A DNA stretch of 64,000 bases from Ctena decussata (GCA_963989385.1 OZ022503.1:90406638-90470637), one strand, 5' to 3'. Positions 33,688 through 44,612 are shown, numbered from the stretch's first letter. Notes: generated by a model from the sequence alone, not told the origin. Program-made: numbers and translations.

Positions 33688-33924
33688 TGAGCCGCGACAT
33701 GAAAAAACAACAAAAGGGTATGTGCGCCCAACGATGACTCACATCAGCCTGGGCATCCGCCTTGTCTGATCAGAGTCTTCGCTACGCGCTTAAAAGGTAG
33801 CCAAGGGTCTAAGCTCCTCTATGCGGACAGCGAAGACTCTGATCAGACCGGGCGGATGCCCAAACAATCTGAGTCTTCGCTGGGCGCATATGCTACTTTG
33901 CTGGTCTTGTCGTGTCGCGGCTCA
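33688..33924. mobile_element. Foldback MITE, GAGCCGCGACA family, copy C
   Basis: TGAGCCGCGACATG at the left, CGTGTCGCGGCTCA at the right, and inverted halves around GCTTAAAAGGTAGCCAAGGG. Confidence 0.85.
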
Positions 33925-34619
33925 TATGTATTTTTCTTCGTCTTCTATCGTTGTCTTGAGTGGGCTGTGTTTTTTGGTTTGGACTTTTCTATGTTTATTA
34001 AGATATAATTTTACTACTTTGACATATTAAAATGATAATACAGAATCTGAACATTACGAAACTTTCAAACAAATTAATTTTGTTTTTATTTTGCTCATCT
34101 GAATATATTTTCACCAATTAATGAAGCCATATATATTCTTTAAAGTTATAAAGTATTTATTTTAAGTTCAGGAAGCCACAAAGGAGCATGATACAATAAA
34201 GGGAATGATAATCTAATGGGAACACTCGTCCCAGGAACATGTGAACATATGCAGCATTTAGTAACAACTTGCCTATCAGTTATTTAGTTTACAGCTGATT
34301 CTTTTATTATTGTAGTTCTGTCTCTTTAAAGACTATAAAGACTACAGTTGAAAACATTGTTTAATTAAAAATTCATTGTGCTGATTTAGGAAACAAAATA
34401 ACTTAACATGGAACGATTTGGTATAAAAAAAAAAGTTGATAGCATTGATCATTACAAACAGACCACTTTTCCGTCAACAATAATTTTATGATATGACATC
34501 GATATATAACGTAACGCCATTGGATGATGCAACTTCACGTGCCTGTCAATATTTTGTGATAATGACCAGTTACTCAAAATCAATCTTTATACCAACTCCA
34601 TTTTATTTCCTTATCGTAT
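33925..34619. other. Stretch without recognised genes
   Basis: AT-rich sequence with no supported frame or repeat. Confidence 0.3.
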
Positions 34620-35281
34620 AGGCTGTTTGCGAAAAGGTGGAGGGCAAAATATCGATTTAATTTCATAACCACTGAATAAATTTTTCATGAAACTTTGCCT
34701 TCCTTAATCTGTTACCTATACGAACTCATGCATGGAAATTCAGGGTTTTTTTACTTTTAAATAAAAAGATACTTTATTGATTATTACCATTTTTATTCTC
34801 TATTATTCTTTATTCTTACACAGGAGGTAACCATAAAGGTACAGCAGCCGTTGTTGCTTCTATAGTTACTATACTAATACTATTATTCATTCACAAATTA
34901 CAGTGTGGTCTGAAATAAGTTCACTCACTACTTAGTAAACAAGAGGCTTGAGTAATATTGCTCCAATCACTTTTTATATGTTTCTTCTTAATAGGGAGTA
35001 TATGCCCATATAAGGAATGCATAAAAAATAGTCTGTACAAAATGGCTGTGCCAAAAGCTGCACCAATCAAGCGTAATACTTCAAAGGTTAGAGTTATTTT
35101 TTATCATGTAGATGATCGGACAATTTTTTGTTTAACATAAAAAAATTCTGAATTTCCTTGCATGCTTGCATGAGTTCGTCTGGGTAATAGATTAAGGTAG
35201 GCAAAGTTTCATGAAAATTTATTCAGTAGTAATGAAATAAAATGGATTTTTTTTTGCCTTCCACTGTTTTGCAAACGACCT
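34620..35281. mobile_element. Foldback MITE with long arms
   Basis: Left end AGGCTGTTTGCGAAAAGGTG and right end CTGTTTTGCAAACGACCT are inverted. The arms extend about 150 bp (AAACTTTGCCTTCCTTAATC on the left, its complement on the right). They enclose about 350 bp with no transposase. The flanks are TAT-rich, compatible with a TA target. Confidence 0.7.
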
Positions 35282-36394
35282 ATAACTTCCATTCCAAATG
35301 AACTATAACAAGGTCACGTCGCAAGATTTTATATGGCTTACACTTTAGTGGATTGTGTTTTGTGAGTGTGGGCATACCTCATATTTTACTGCTTTCACCT
35401 ATTAGAGTAAAGAAATATGCTATAATATGAGAAAATATCCCCGTTACTTGTCAGCAAAAAAAACATGCAGGCATCCGATCAGTAAATAAAATACTTATTT
35501 ATTCACTTCCGTAAGGATTTTTAACCATATGATATCATCCGGCAGATATATTGTATGTCTGAGAGGAAATGCTCAGAAGAAAGAAAAAAAATCGATTTAA
35601 AAGTGCAACAAACAAGGAAATCATAACAAGAAATGTTAATTACGTTGCCGTTAAGAAATGTTAAATACGTTGCCGGTAGGGTACTAGTCACGTACAATAT
35701 CCCTGTAGATCATTATTATACCTCCCACTCCATTACGTGAATATTATTTAAACAATCTTACAGTCCATCATCATCAACCTGTATTGAGGCATTCCGTCAC
35801 ATGCTTCATGTATCATTTCACTCATTTCCTCATACCTGAACCGCGTCAGGGCTATGTGAAACTTATATCATTTTCAGTGTGTTTGTGTGTGTGTTTCAAT
35901 TCTCGTAACAATGTTCCCCGCGCACCTCAGCGGAACATATCCATGGTCGCAGTATGGGACACCGTTCGTCCATCCGTTTATATATCACTTTCAGACTGAG
36001 GGATCTTGGTAAATTCATTATTCCGTGAGTTTCTAAAGCTCCACCTATCCTCATTTGCAAAAGAAAATTCTGAGTTCTTCAAAAATTATTCTCAAAAAAA
36101 AATCCTTATAATATTTCAAAGTTATTCTGCAATTTTCAGAAAGGTATCTTTTATAGTTAATGTATTATAGTTACTATTCAGTGTGTATGTGGGACTAGTT
36201 CCACGCACTGCTGACTTTGATCTTTTCTCTCACAGCATGCTCAGTCAGTGGCACTTCTAACTGGCCAGTGAACGGTTGTTAAGTAGGTGCTAATTGGAGT
36301 TGAATGGCATCTCGGAACCATGAATAAGATGAGAAGGTAATAATCAGAAACTGATAAAATCGAATTACACATCCTGCCCAAACACCAGATGGTA
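35282..36394. other. Stretch without recognised genes
   Basis: A CCGTTCGTCCATCCG piece near 35961 resembles array-element ends but lacks the rest. There is no supported gene. Confidence 0.3.
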
Positions 36395-36720
36395 AAGTAA
36401 AACAATGAAGACGGCATACAAAGCGAAGCAAGACACGCGTAAAGCCAAGAGGTCAGGGCCGTATTCATAAAGCCACTTAAGTCGTTGCTATGCGGTTGCT
36501 AAGGCTAAATATCTATAAAGGAGATTCCCTACAACTATGAAATTTGCTCTGGAGGAACAGTCTTTGTAAGACTGTTCCTCCAGAGCAAATTTCATAGTTG
36601 TAGGGAATCTCCTTCAAAGAAATTTAGCCTTAGCAACAGCATAGCAACCACTTAAGTCGTTTTATGAATACGGCCCCTGGTCTTTCCCAGCAGATGGCCG
36701 CAAGGCTATCGTAAACTTTA
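36395..36720 (-). repeat. Penelope-like tail split by a foldback
   Basis: GAAGACGGCATACAAAGCG through AAGCCAAGAGGTC (36455), then TGGTCTTTCCCAGCAGATGG (36678 onward), is one continuous tail in other copies (for example 8830-8910). The element at 36456-36676 splits it. Confidence 0.55.
36456..36676. mobile_element. Foldback MITE, GGGCCGTATTCATAAA family, copy 1
   Basis: AGGGCCGTATTCATAAAGCC at the left and TTTATGAATACGGCCCCT at the right are inverted. The centre is CAGTCTTTGTAAGACTG. It lies inside a retroelement tail with GGTC on both sides, a possible short target duplication. The second copy is at 61151-61373. Confidence 0.85.
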
Positions 36721-37364
36721 CATCTGATGGTCTAATATGTGTGGCTTAATTCTGTCTGTGGATCCTTCAGAATGCATTGTACAAACAACTTATTCAGAAC
36801 AGTCATTGCCTCAGAATGAAGGCACTGGCTGATCTGAATAACGGCTGATTTAAATTACATCTTGTGAGATGACTGCACGTGGATGACTGATCTTAAAACT
36901 CCGGATTTACATCTCATGATCTAATACTGTGTGGCTTCTGTCCGCATTAATACCCTGTTAGTCCTTCAAGATGTAACTCAAAAACAGCAAATATTCAGAT
37001 CAACCAGTGCCTTATTACAGAGTGCCTTATTGAATATTTGCTGATTTTAAAATTACACGTCAGATGGTTTGTTTTCTTGTGCGGTGGCTGATAAACTTCT
37101 GATATATCAGGAAGCAGATTGCGAGTTCGCCTAAGGCGAGTATTGCCTTTGTAAGAATGTGAGTTGTAAAGTTTATCAACATAAAACAGTTGTATATAAA
37201 TATGAATGAAGTTCAATCGTCTGCGTTGAACGTACATCAGTAAAATGATGAAGTGCTATTTCCCTAGCAGTATCGTCGTCATTGAAGAAAGAATTAATCA
37301 TATTACTCAGCAGATAAATGTGTCATATATTTACCTTCTATGGAAACAACTCGTGTACACAATA
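36721..37364. other. Stretch without recognised genes
   Basis: Two loosely similar segments (36720-36790 and 36895-36970, both with ACATCT-GATGGTCTAATA-like text) suggest an old duplication. No coding feature. Confidence 0.3.
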
Positions 37365-37789
37365 AGGGCGCGTTTACACGACCAAAGTTTCTATGACAAA
37401 GTAGGTTTGTCACAGAAAAAATTGCTCGTGTAAATGCCAAAATATGACAATGTTTCTATGACAAATATATATGGTAAAGTTACTTCGATAAATTAAATTT
37501 GTTCGTGTAAACGGAGAACTTTGCTAAAGACCATGTAACAATGAACTTTGCTATAAGCGTGGAAAATATGACAAAGATTTTGTTTCATTGCTGCAGGTAA
37601 CTTTGACGAATAATATTTGGTCGTGTGAACACTGCAGCAAATATTTCATTGCCAAAGTTTATGTGACAAAGATTCTATGGCACATTTTCTTTAACAAATA
37701 ATTTGCTCCGTGTAAACGCAAAATGTTTGTCATACTTTCTTTGTTAAAGTTTCTGTGACATAGATACTTTGCTCGTGTAAACGCGCCCT
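37365..37789. mobile_element. MITE with GGGCGCGTTTACACGA ends
   Basis: The terminal inverted repeats AGGGCGCGTTTACACGA and TCGTGTAAACGCGCCCT are exact over 17 bp. Inside, the word CGTGTAAA(C/T)G or a close variant recurs at about 37424, 37505, 37621 and 37701, along with many ATGACAAAG-type words. There is no open frame. Confidence 0.8.
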
Positions 37790-39710
37790 ATTTTTCTTAC
37801 ATTTACTCAATATCGTCCTCTCTCAAATCAACCACATGAACATCAGTTTCTACAATGACGGTTTGAATTTGTTAAGAATTAAAAATACAACCAAAACAAC
37901 CCCCATTTCAGAAAAACGAAATAAAAAAATTCAATTATTAAGTAGCAAAAGAAGTATATGTCTTATTTCCATCTACAATGTGGCTGAATTAAAAACCATT
38001 CATCCCACGGCGGAATACAACCTGGAGCTAGACTTAATAAACGTAACAATACCAGCACGGCAGACGCGCGTTTCTGTATTTAACTTTTTCAGTGTCGCTA
38101 AACCCCAAAAGTTTGAAAGAAAAAAAAGGTAATCGGCAGGTCTCGGCGGGCAGCTAGCAGCCCTTCCCGAGCCACACTTACTGGCGCATTCCGTGAGACA
38201 CGGTAGCCGCAGGTAAGAGACGCCTACATATTAACTCGCGAGCGCAAGCGTCTCCCACCGAGCCACCTCAGCCCTATGCAATATGCAATTGGCCGACGAA
38301 TGTCTGGAAAAGAAGCATGTCATCATAGATGTCGCATCTGTAATTATTCAACGAACCATTTAAATCAACGCGCTAGTGCAGGCGCTGTTATGCGCTGTAG
38401 AATCATACAGACAACTTCCAACAAGATTTGTTTTACCAAATACAAGAAACGCTTAATTTTAACTTTGCAACAAATGAAAGGGGGCTCGTAACCTTCATAG
38501 CATTGTTAGCGTCGATGCCATGTCTTGACATTGTATCGACGTTGATGTTTCAAATTGGTAAAATAATGATAATAATACTGATAATGATAAAGATTTTTCT
38601 CCAAATATTACATGGTAAGAATAAACTTATCTACATACATGTAGTATTACATGAAGGTCCTCAACATTTCATTTAAAAGTGAACATAACATATAAATTAT
38701 TTATCTATGTACAGGAAACAACATGTAACGTGTATAAATTCAAAGTCTAGGAAACATTTGTAGAAACTTTGTATGCTATAAGAAACTAAATAATGACTAA
38801 AACGCCGTGTTTCTCATTAAGATTGGAATAACTTTACAAAATATGAAAAGAAGAGAACTGTATTTTTTTTATTCATTGTATTAACAAGTTCCGAGAGCAA
38901 ACTCAGAGGTCACAATTTCTCGAATAAAAATATACTCATTATAAAGGTCAGGAAAATTCTTTTAATGGAATACTAACCGTATGTAAGACATTTTGCTGGG
39001 AAGGTGTTTTCCTTGATAATGTCTAAAGACATGCTTAACTTTTAATACAAGTTTTTGTTTGACTACAGTTTTTGAAGCGCTAGCGTTTAAGTTTTTGACC
39101 CTTATTGGATTGGTATACCGTCAATGCCAACTTCCTTTTATATGGACGTGACACCTACTTCGCATTCTGTCGTTGCATTCTGCTTGTAAAAGAGAATACG
39201 GTGTTTCTCGATTTTTACAGTATTTATTTACAATTGGATGTATGAAACTTCAAAAACCACAAGCAAGCGAAGACGTGGTCGGTTTATTCTGTCCAGATTA
39301 CCAAGTTGGTATCTGACAAAGTAGCATACAAGAATGATACAGCTTAATATTGTTAAGAAACAGTGATTTGTTGATTAATAAGTTACATTTTGGAGGTCAG
39401 TTATAGATTATACCGCAAACGCGAATGATATATTTGCTCATAACTGACAGACAGACATTTATTTATTAAAACAAAATATTAATGTTACACTCGAAGGTAA
39501 AAGTAGTCAAATTACTCTGGGTCCCAGATCATAAGTCCGAGCTCGTAAATTATATAAGATATTGACACTACCGAAATATTTAGATACACAGACGTGGACC
39601 CCAAAACAGACGTTTGATCAGATGCTCAAATCAAACATTTCGATTAAAATAAAAAGAAAATTGCTGAAGTATGTATATTCAGAAATTGAAGTTTTCTCCA
39701 CAAAACAAGT
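37790..39710. other. Unannotated stretch with a GC-rich patch
   Basis: A GC-rich patch at 38135-38275 stands out from the AT-rich surroundings. Its minus strand contains GTGGCTCGGTGGGAGACG, which resembles a tRNA D-arm/box A, with no clear box B. The remaining frames (37836-38132, 38276-38676) have no supporting features. Confidence 0.3.
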
Positions 39711-39711
39711 A

Positions 39712-39775
39712 TGGCCCATGTTCCTTTTTTGAATGTGCTCTCTGTTCTTAAAGGAACTCTTTAAGAGTTTAATTT
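39712..39775 (+). repeat. Post-cleavage copy of the hammerhead-linked repeat
   Basis: TGGCCCATGTTCC through AAAGGAACTCTTTAAGAG matches the sequence just after the predicted cleavage point of hammerhead copy 2 (23154 onward). Similarity stops at 39712, the base equivalent to 23154, so the ribozyme core is absent. Confidence 0.6.
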
Positions 39776-39817
39776 CTCAAATATTTCATGCATTGTTAGT
39801 GGAACCTAAAACTATCA

Positions 39818-40044
39818 CAAGGGCGTAGCTACGTATACGGCAAATACGCAAGTGCGTATTGAAATTTTGTCAAAATTGACAAAATTTCAAAACGCACCTG
39901 CATATTTGCATGCTGAAATTTTATAAATTAGACATGATTTCAATACCAATTACCAAAGTGGCTGAAATACTAGCCTTCCTTTCAAGAAGTAGAGCATAAA
40001 ACATGGTTGTGCGTATCATGAAATTGCCCCTAGTTACGCCCCTG
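39818..40044. mobile_element. MITE abutting the stop of LRR gene 2
   Basis: Ends CAAGGGCGTAGCTACG and CTAGTTACGCCCCTG are inverted, and TATCA flanks both sides (39813-39817 and 40045-40049). The CAGGGGCGTA-type terminus is hAT-like, but the visible duplication is 5 bp rather than 8. It lies 14 bp from the stop codon of the gene at 40059. Confidence 0.7.
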
Positions 40045-40058
40045 TATCATAATGTCAC

Positions 40059-41222
40059 TTATACACTATCACAAAACATGGTTTTAAAGTCATTGTCCAA
40101 TAAACGATAAAGAGCTGTACCATTTTGCTGACTTCCTTCTGCTTCGCACGTGACTTCCCTGAGCACGCGCAGCCGCGGGGTTGAATATCCACTGATTAGG
40201 TACTGTCGCAACTGTAACAATGAACAGTCACATTTCAATGGATTTGATCTCAAATCTATTAATACATTTTGATGTCTTACAAGCTTGTCCATAATATCTT
40301 TAGATATGGTTTGTATTTTATTGGAGCTCATGTCAATGAAAATCAAGTTCTGTGCTGTATTGTGAATCGGAAAATTTAGTTGTATGCTCTCAATGTTGTT
40401 TTTGGAGAAGTCTATTCGTCTTAGTTTTGGAAACAATCGGAAATCAATATTTCTAAGTTCAACGGGTATTTCGGTGAAACTGTTATTACTTAAATCATAA
40501 CCTTCTAAAGCAGGGTATTCCGTTCTGTCTTCTAATATTTTGAAATGTAATTTTGCCATATTTGGATTGCCACTGTTTTCTAAGTAGCGCAGATTCGGAT
40601 AAACACATTTATATGATTTCGGCTTGTTTGGAATAAACAAATCATTTGGATCATGCATCATAAGTTGTTGGTAGATAGAAAAATCATCCGCTGTGACTTC
40701 AAAATGATATCTCACATTTCGTACCAGGTCATATTTAAGAGTTCTTTGTCCGCACTCAAAGTCTGAGCTATAGTTACCGATATTTGTTATACGTTCGTAC
40801 ATTTCTTTTATACTAGACTGAATCACAATATTTGTTATTTCTAAATATTCTAGCACATCTGGGATACTGTTTGTGATGTTCCATTCCGAAAACATTCCCC
40901 GCACTTTACAGCTTTGTACGCGCAATGATGCAACATTTCTTGCCCTGTATGGCCATGGAAGAAATATTTCTCCTCCTAAACACTCGATGGTTATATGTAG
41001 CCCTGTTCCCGACTGATCCGCTGCGGTCCATTCACGTAGATCTCGATAATCTAACATCTGTCCCTCTCTGACAATGCACTCTACAATTTGTCTACCACCC
41101 TGTTGGACTGGCCCGGAGCAAACTGAGTTCACTGGACTTGTTTGGGACAAGGACCTAGATAGAACATATTCTGTGAGACACAGAAACGTCAAATAAAATA
41201 TGTAATCCATAAACCAAGTCAT
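40059..41222 (-). CDS. Secreted leucine-rich-repeat protein (LRR gene 2)
   Basis: A single exon of 387 codons from the ATG at 41222; the frame stays open upstream but only through a non-ATG TTG codon at 41237. Residues 1-22 are hydrophobic (signal peptide). Landmarks shared with LRR gene 1 are MLDYRDLR (56-63), LPWP (88-91) and CGQRTLKYD (157-165). Also shared are LRRs at about 237-258 (DLSNNSFTEIPVEL), 264-283 (IDFSKNNIESI), 292-312 (IDMSSNKIQTIS) and 318-330, and an LRRCT cap with C331, C333, C359 and C384. Cysteines at 36, 49, 81, 105, 157 and 206 also align. No transmembrane helix is seen. The pair is clearly paralogous but well diverged; the ligand and role are unknown. A MITE lies just after the stop, so its 3' end is probably transposon-derived. 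Confidence 0.85.
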   Translation of the reverse strand: MTWFMDYIFYLTFLCLTEYVLSRSLSQTSPVNSVCSGPVQQGGRQIVECIVREGQMLDYRDLREWTAADQSGTGLHITIECLGGEIFLPWPYRARNVASLRVQSCKVRGMFSEWNITNSIPDVLEYLEITNIVIQSSIKEMYERITNIGNYSSDFECGQRTLKYDLVRNVRYHFEVTADDFSIYQQLMMHDPNDLFIPNKPKSYKCVYPNLRYLENSGNPNMAKLHFKILEDRTEYPALEGYDLSNNSFTEIPVELRNIDFRLFPKLRRIDFSKNNIESIQLNFPIHNTAQNLIFIDMSSNKIQTISKDIMDKLVRHQNVLIDLRSNPLKCDCSLLQLRQYLISGYSTPRLRVLREVTCEAEGSQQNGTALYRLLDNDFKTMFCDSV

Positions 41223-41243
41223 TCTAGTTTTGTTCAAAACAAC

Positions 41244-41275
41244 TGGAAAAATGATATAGTTTCAACTTTATATAT
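41244..41275 (-). promoter_or_regulatory. TATA box of LRR gene 2
   Basis: TATATAAA (complement of 41268-41275) with a weak initiator CCAGTTG placing the start near 41244, 31 bases downstream. The leader would be only about 22 nt to the ATG at 41222. The TATA-led, intronless layout matches LRR gene 1. Confidence 0.6.
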
Positions 41276-41279
41276 AGTG

Positions 41280-41789
41280 ACATAGTTGGATTTGTCATTT
41301 GTTTTATGGCAACATCTGCGGGTTTTTCGGTCATATGATGTTAGAAAGCAAAGGTTAAGTGACCAATAACATGTTTCGCGGCTTCTAACAGGATACTGCG
41401 TTCATACGTAAACCGCAGCGATCCGGAATATTTCTCACGTAGTTTTGTTATGATTTTATATGACAGTTAATAATTGAGGTCATTTTGCCACCTACAGTAT
41501 TACGCTATAATGAATACATAATGACTTCACCTGCATTAATTGAAATAAATAGGTCTAAAGTTATTGCACTAGCAAAGAAATACATTTTATGCAGTCTTTT
41601 TCTTCTCAGTTTTCTTTTTCCTAATTGTCAGAAACTAAAGATAAAATCATTTGCGCCTAAGTATGAACAATTCTGCACCTTGACGAAAGAAATGTTTTCT
41701 GTTACAGATCCAGCTGAAATATTTAAATTATTCTCCTTGTTTTTTCGGTATGTTAAAATAAAATAAAAGCATCGTAAACGACTGCGTAA
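41280..41789. other. Upstream flank of LRR gene 2
   Basis: A divergent 93-codon plus-strand frame (41485-41766) has a hydrophobic stretch (CSLFLLSFLF) but no family features, and it is probably chance in AT-rich sequence. Confidence 0.3.
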
Positions 41790-42598
41790 TACCCCGCCAC
41801 TGCAAACCAATACCCCGTCCTCTAACTTTTATACATTTCTTTTTATCATGACATGAACCTCATGAACAGAATTTTTTCATAATTTTATACATGTATATAG
41901 CTCTGGGGCAGGGGCAGGTAACCTATGTGGACTTAATACTACTTGTAACAGAAAAGCTTATGTTATTTTAATCATTTCTATGAAATTTCATCAAGATATA
42001 CCGAAAATCTGATTTTATATTGATTTTTTCATGATTTCATACATGTATACAGCATGTGTCAGGGGCAGATAACCACTGGGGGATACAATTTTGATCAAGA
42101 CATAAAGCTTATATCAATATGATAATTTGTTACAAGTTTCAGAAAAATCCCTCTCGACTCTAATTTTATACATTTTTTTCCATTATTTCATACATGTATA
42201 TAGCCCTAGGGCAGGGGCAGATAATCCAGGTGGACAAAATTCTGCTTATAACTGAAAGCTTATGTTACTTCGATCATTTCTGTGAAATTTCATCAAGATA
42301 TTTCAAAGTGTAAAAGAACTACAGACCAAAAACTGTTTTTAAGACCATGAAAAGGGCAATAACTCCATAAGAAGATATCGAAATTTGCCCATTAACAATC
42401 CCAACCGAGATCTTCCCAAGACCAATGCACATGCCATGTATGAATAAAATCCGTTAATAAATACTCAAGTTATCGAACGGAAACGAAGTGCTCACGGACG
42501 GACGACCGGACGGACGGACGGACGTACGACGGACGGACAGACATACGGACAGCCAGCGGGAAAACATAATACTTCGCCACTAACGTGTGGCGGGGTAT
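41790..42598 (-). mobile_element. Tandem-array element (151-bp unit)
   Basis: Terminal inverted repeats AATACCCCGCCACTG (left) and GTGTGGCGGGGTAT (right). It has three to four units of about 151 bp marked by TACATGTAT (41888, 42040, 42191) and a GGAC microsatellite near 42495-42540. Orientation is inferred from the microsatellite lying at the 5' side. Outside the left end is an imperfect hairpin (GCATCGTAAACGACTGC), but no CTAG, so the Helitron-type terminus is less clear than in the others. Confidence 0.65.
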
Positions 42599-42599
42599 A

Positions 42600-43717
42600 A
42601 TAATTCGATCGAATCATATTTCTGGTTTAAACATTAATTCATTCGTATAATATCATATACAGTACAACAAATAGAAATACAAACAATACGAATAATCATA
42701 CAAATGGGATTCAGAAAATATTCCAGGGACTTGTTTAAATCTGTATCCCAGAATCATATTTTTCTACACGCCTGGGATCCAAACTAAAATTTAAATAGTA
42801 TTTTGCCAATCTTTAGCAGGTTCAAAGTCTATAATAACATAATTCATCGATATGGTTATCATACTTCAAAACTGAGATCCAAACTCAAGTAGAGCAAGCC
42901 TTTGGTCAAACTTTGGTAAGTTAACATTCTATAATAGTAACTTTAAGAAAATATGATGAAAAGTTGTGTAAGACGTTCTGTTATCGCCAGACAAATTCTA
43001 AAGGGAGACAACGTTTAATACTTCCTCTTATCTTAGACTGTGCTACTACAAGTACTTCACAAAGGTCTACTGTTAGAGAAAAAAAAAATTTGCTCTGGAG
43101 TTAACTTCATTGAGACAGGAGGCAAAATTGGCAGAGTTGCTTCCCCTGAACATTTGTTCATTCACCTTAAAGGGAGATGTCCAAATGTCTGTTACACATT
43201 AGCTGAATTATTACTACGACAGGAAAAGTGGGCCTAGTTCCTGGTCAAGCAGTGAGAATGATTCCAATAATTTTGCCAAACACTGTACCCTATACAGTAT
43301 AGCGGTTACTGTCCTACATGTCAAGGTATAAAAGAAATCGGTAAATAGGAGAAGGTCACACTTCCGAGTCCTGATTGGTTGAAATAGGATGCATATTTCT
43401 GCAAAAATAGTTTGGTTTGTAAATCCCAGGTTCAGATAAACAAGGAAAATAGTCAGTCGCGGTCTTCTTGTACTGACGGATTTCCTTAAAACAATCGTTA
43501 GAAATTGATTGATGAACAACTTTTAAACAATAAAGCGCCAAGAAGCAGACGATAAAATTTACGTCTGCAATATTTTAAAAGCGTTTCATTGAAGTTATGT
43601 AGCATTAAGGATTCAAAACTTAGAGAGCGAACAGTGTAGATACAGATGAGGCGGCTCATTGTGACCAGCCTCATCTAGATGTACGTTGTTTTCAAGTTAA
43701 GCAATTTTCATTTCTGG
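42600..43717. other. Stretch without recognised genes
   Basis: Short frames only (43040-43237 and 43214-43541), with no features. No repeats recognised. Confidence 0.3.
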
Positions 43718-43730
43718 CGCTCTAAGTGTT

Positions 43731-44004
43731 GGTTGGTTGGTTGATTTGATGCTTAACGTCCACGGTAAAAAAACTAAGGTCATGTCGGGACGGTCAGTTA
43801 ACCTAATCACACTATTCCTGGGCAGGCTTAGACCTCCTAAGCGGTTAACCAGTACTAAGTGCACATACTTTCGCCAGTAACTGACAACTGCCCTTCTTGA
43901 ATCAGCGGAAGGAGAAACGAAAGTATGTGGCCAGACCGGGATTCGAACCCAGGACCTCTGACTTACGAGTCAGGTGCCCTACCGATTGCGCTACCCGGCC
44001 CGGC
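43731..44004 (-). mobile_element. tRNA-derived SINE, minus strand
   Basis: Close relative of the SINE at 24405-24674, with the same box A (TAGCGCAATCGGT) and box B (GGTTCGAATCC, here matching the consensus exactly). A perfect 13-bp target duplication CGCTCTAAGTGTT lies at 43718-43730 and 44005-44017. The 3' tail is (CAAC/CAAT)n. Confidence 0.9.
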
Positions 44005-44244
44005 CGCTCTAAGTGTTAAGCAAAACGAATTTTTCAAAAACTGGATTTTGATTTCCTAAAGATTTTCTTTCCGGCGAAATGCTGACGGACTGACATATAG
44101 GTGTTGGAACGAAAGAGTGTAATTCAAGACAATCAGGGAAAACAATCCTGTCATTTTAGTTTTTGTTTTGTCTCCTTCCTCAATAGGTCTCAACTCAGCT
44201 CTCAAAGAAAGGTTTGTTACTGCACGGGCGACTGAAGTTTTAGC

Positions 44245-44455
44245 CTAGTCCAATAATTAGCCTGGAAAATGGATGGACACCCTCTATCATGCCTCTAGCC
44301 AATAATTAGCCTGGAAAATGGATGGACACCCTCTATCATGCCTCTAGCGAACGTGGAAAATGGATGGACACCCTCTATCATGCCTCTAGCGAACGTTCGC
44401 TAGAGGCATGATAGAGGGTGTCCATCCATTTTCCAGGCTAATTATTGGACAAGGC
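44245..44455. mobile_element. Foldback with a triplicated left arm
   Basis: The arm segment GGAAAATGGATGGACACCCT plus CTATCATGCCTCTAGC occurs three times head to tail (starting near 44262, 44313 and 44353). It then occurs once as its complement, ending CAGGCTAATTATTGGAC near 44450. The centre is GCGAACGTTCGC. Confidence 0.85.
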
Positions 44456-44509
44456 TTAAATTTCAGACGCTCATGGTTACTGTTCATGTAGTTGTAAATT
44501 TTAACAAAA

Positions 44510-44612
44510 AGAGTTGAATCCATTTTGAAAGGGCTAGGTTGTCCGGGAAAGCCACTGTGAAGTCACAAAACTTGCTTCTCTTTGTGAAATGAAAATGGAG
44601 CAAAAAACATGG
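44510..44612. repeat. Dispersed repeat shared with 24230-24320
   Basis: CCATTTTGAAAGGGCTAGG and GGGAAAGCCACTGTGAAGTC parallel CCCATTTTAAAAGGGCTTTG and the GGAAGTCACAAAAGC text at 24237-24290. The family is unknown. Confidence 0.45.

Noticed and set aside
41223..41237. Five extra N-terminal codons on LRR gene 2
   Set aside because: That extension starts with TTG, not ATG. The ATG at 41222 directly precedes the hydrophobic signal peptide.
41485..41766. Divergent 93-codon frame upstream of LRR gene 2
   Set aside because: No family features and no promoter signals of its own; AT-rich sequence yields such frames by chance.
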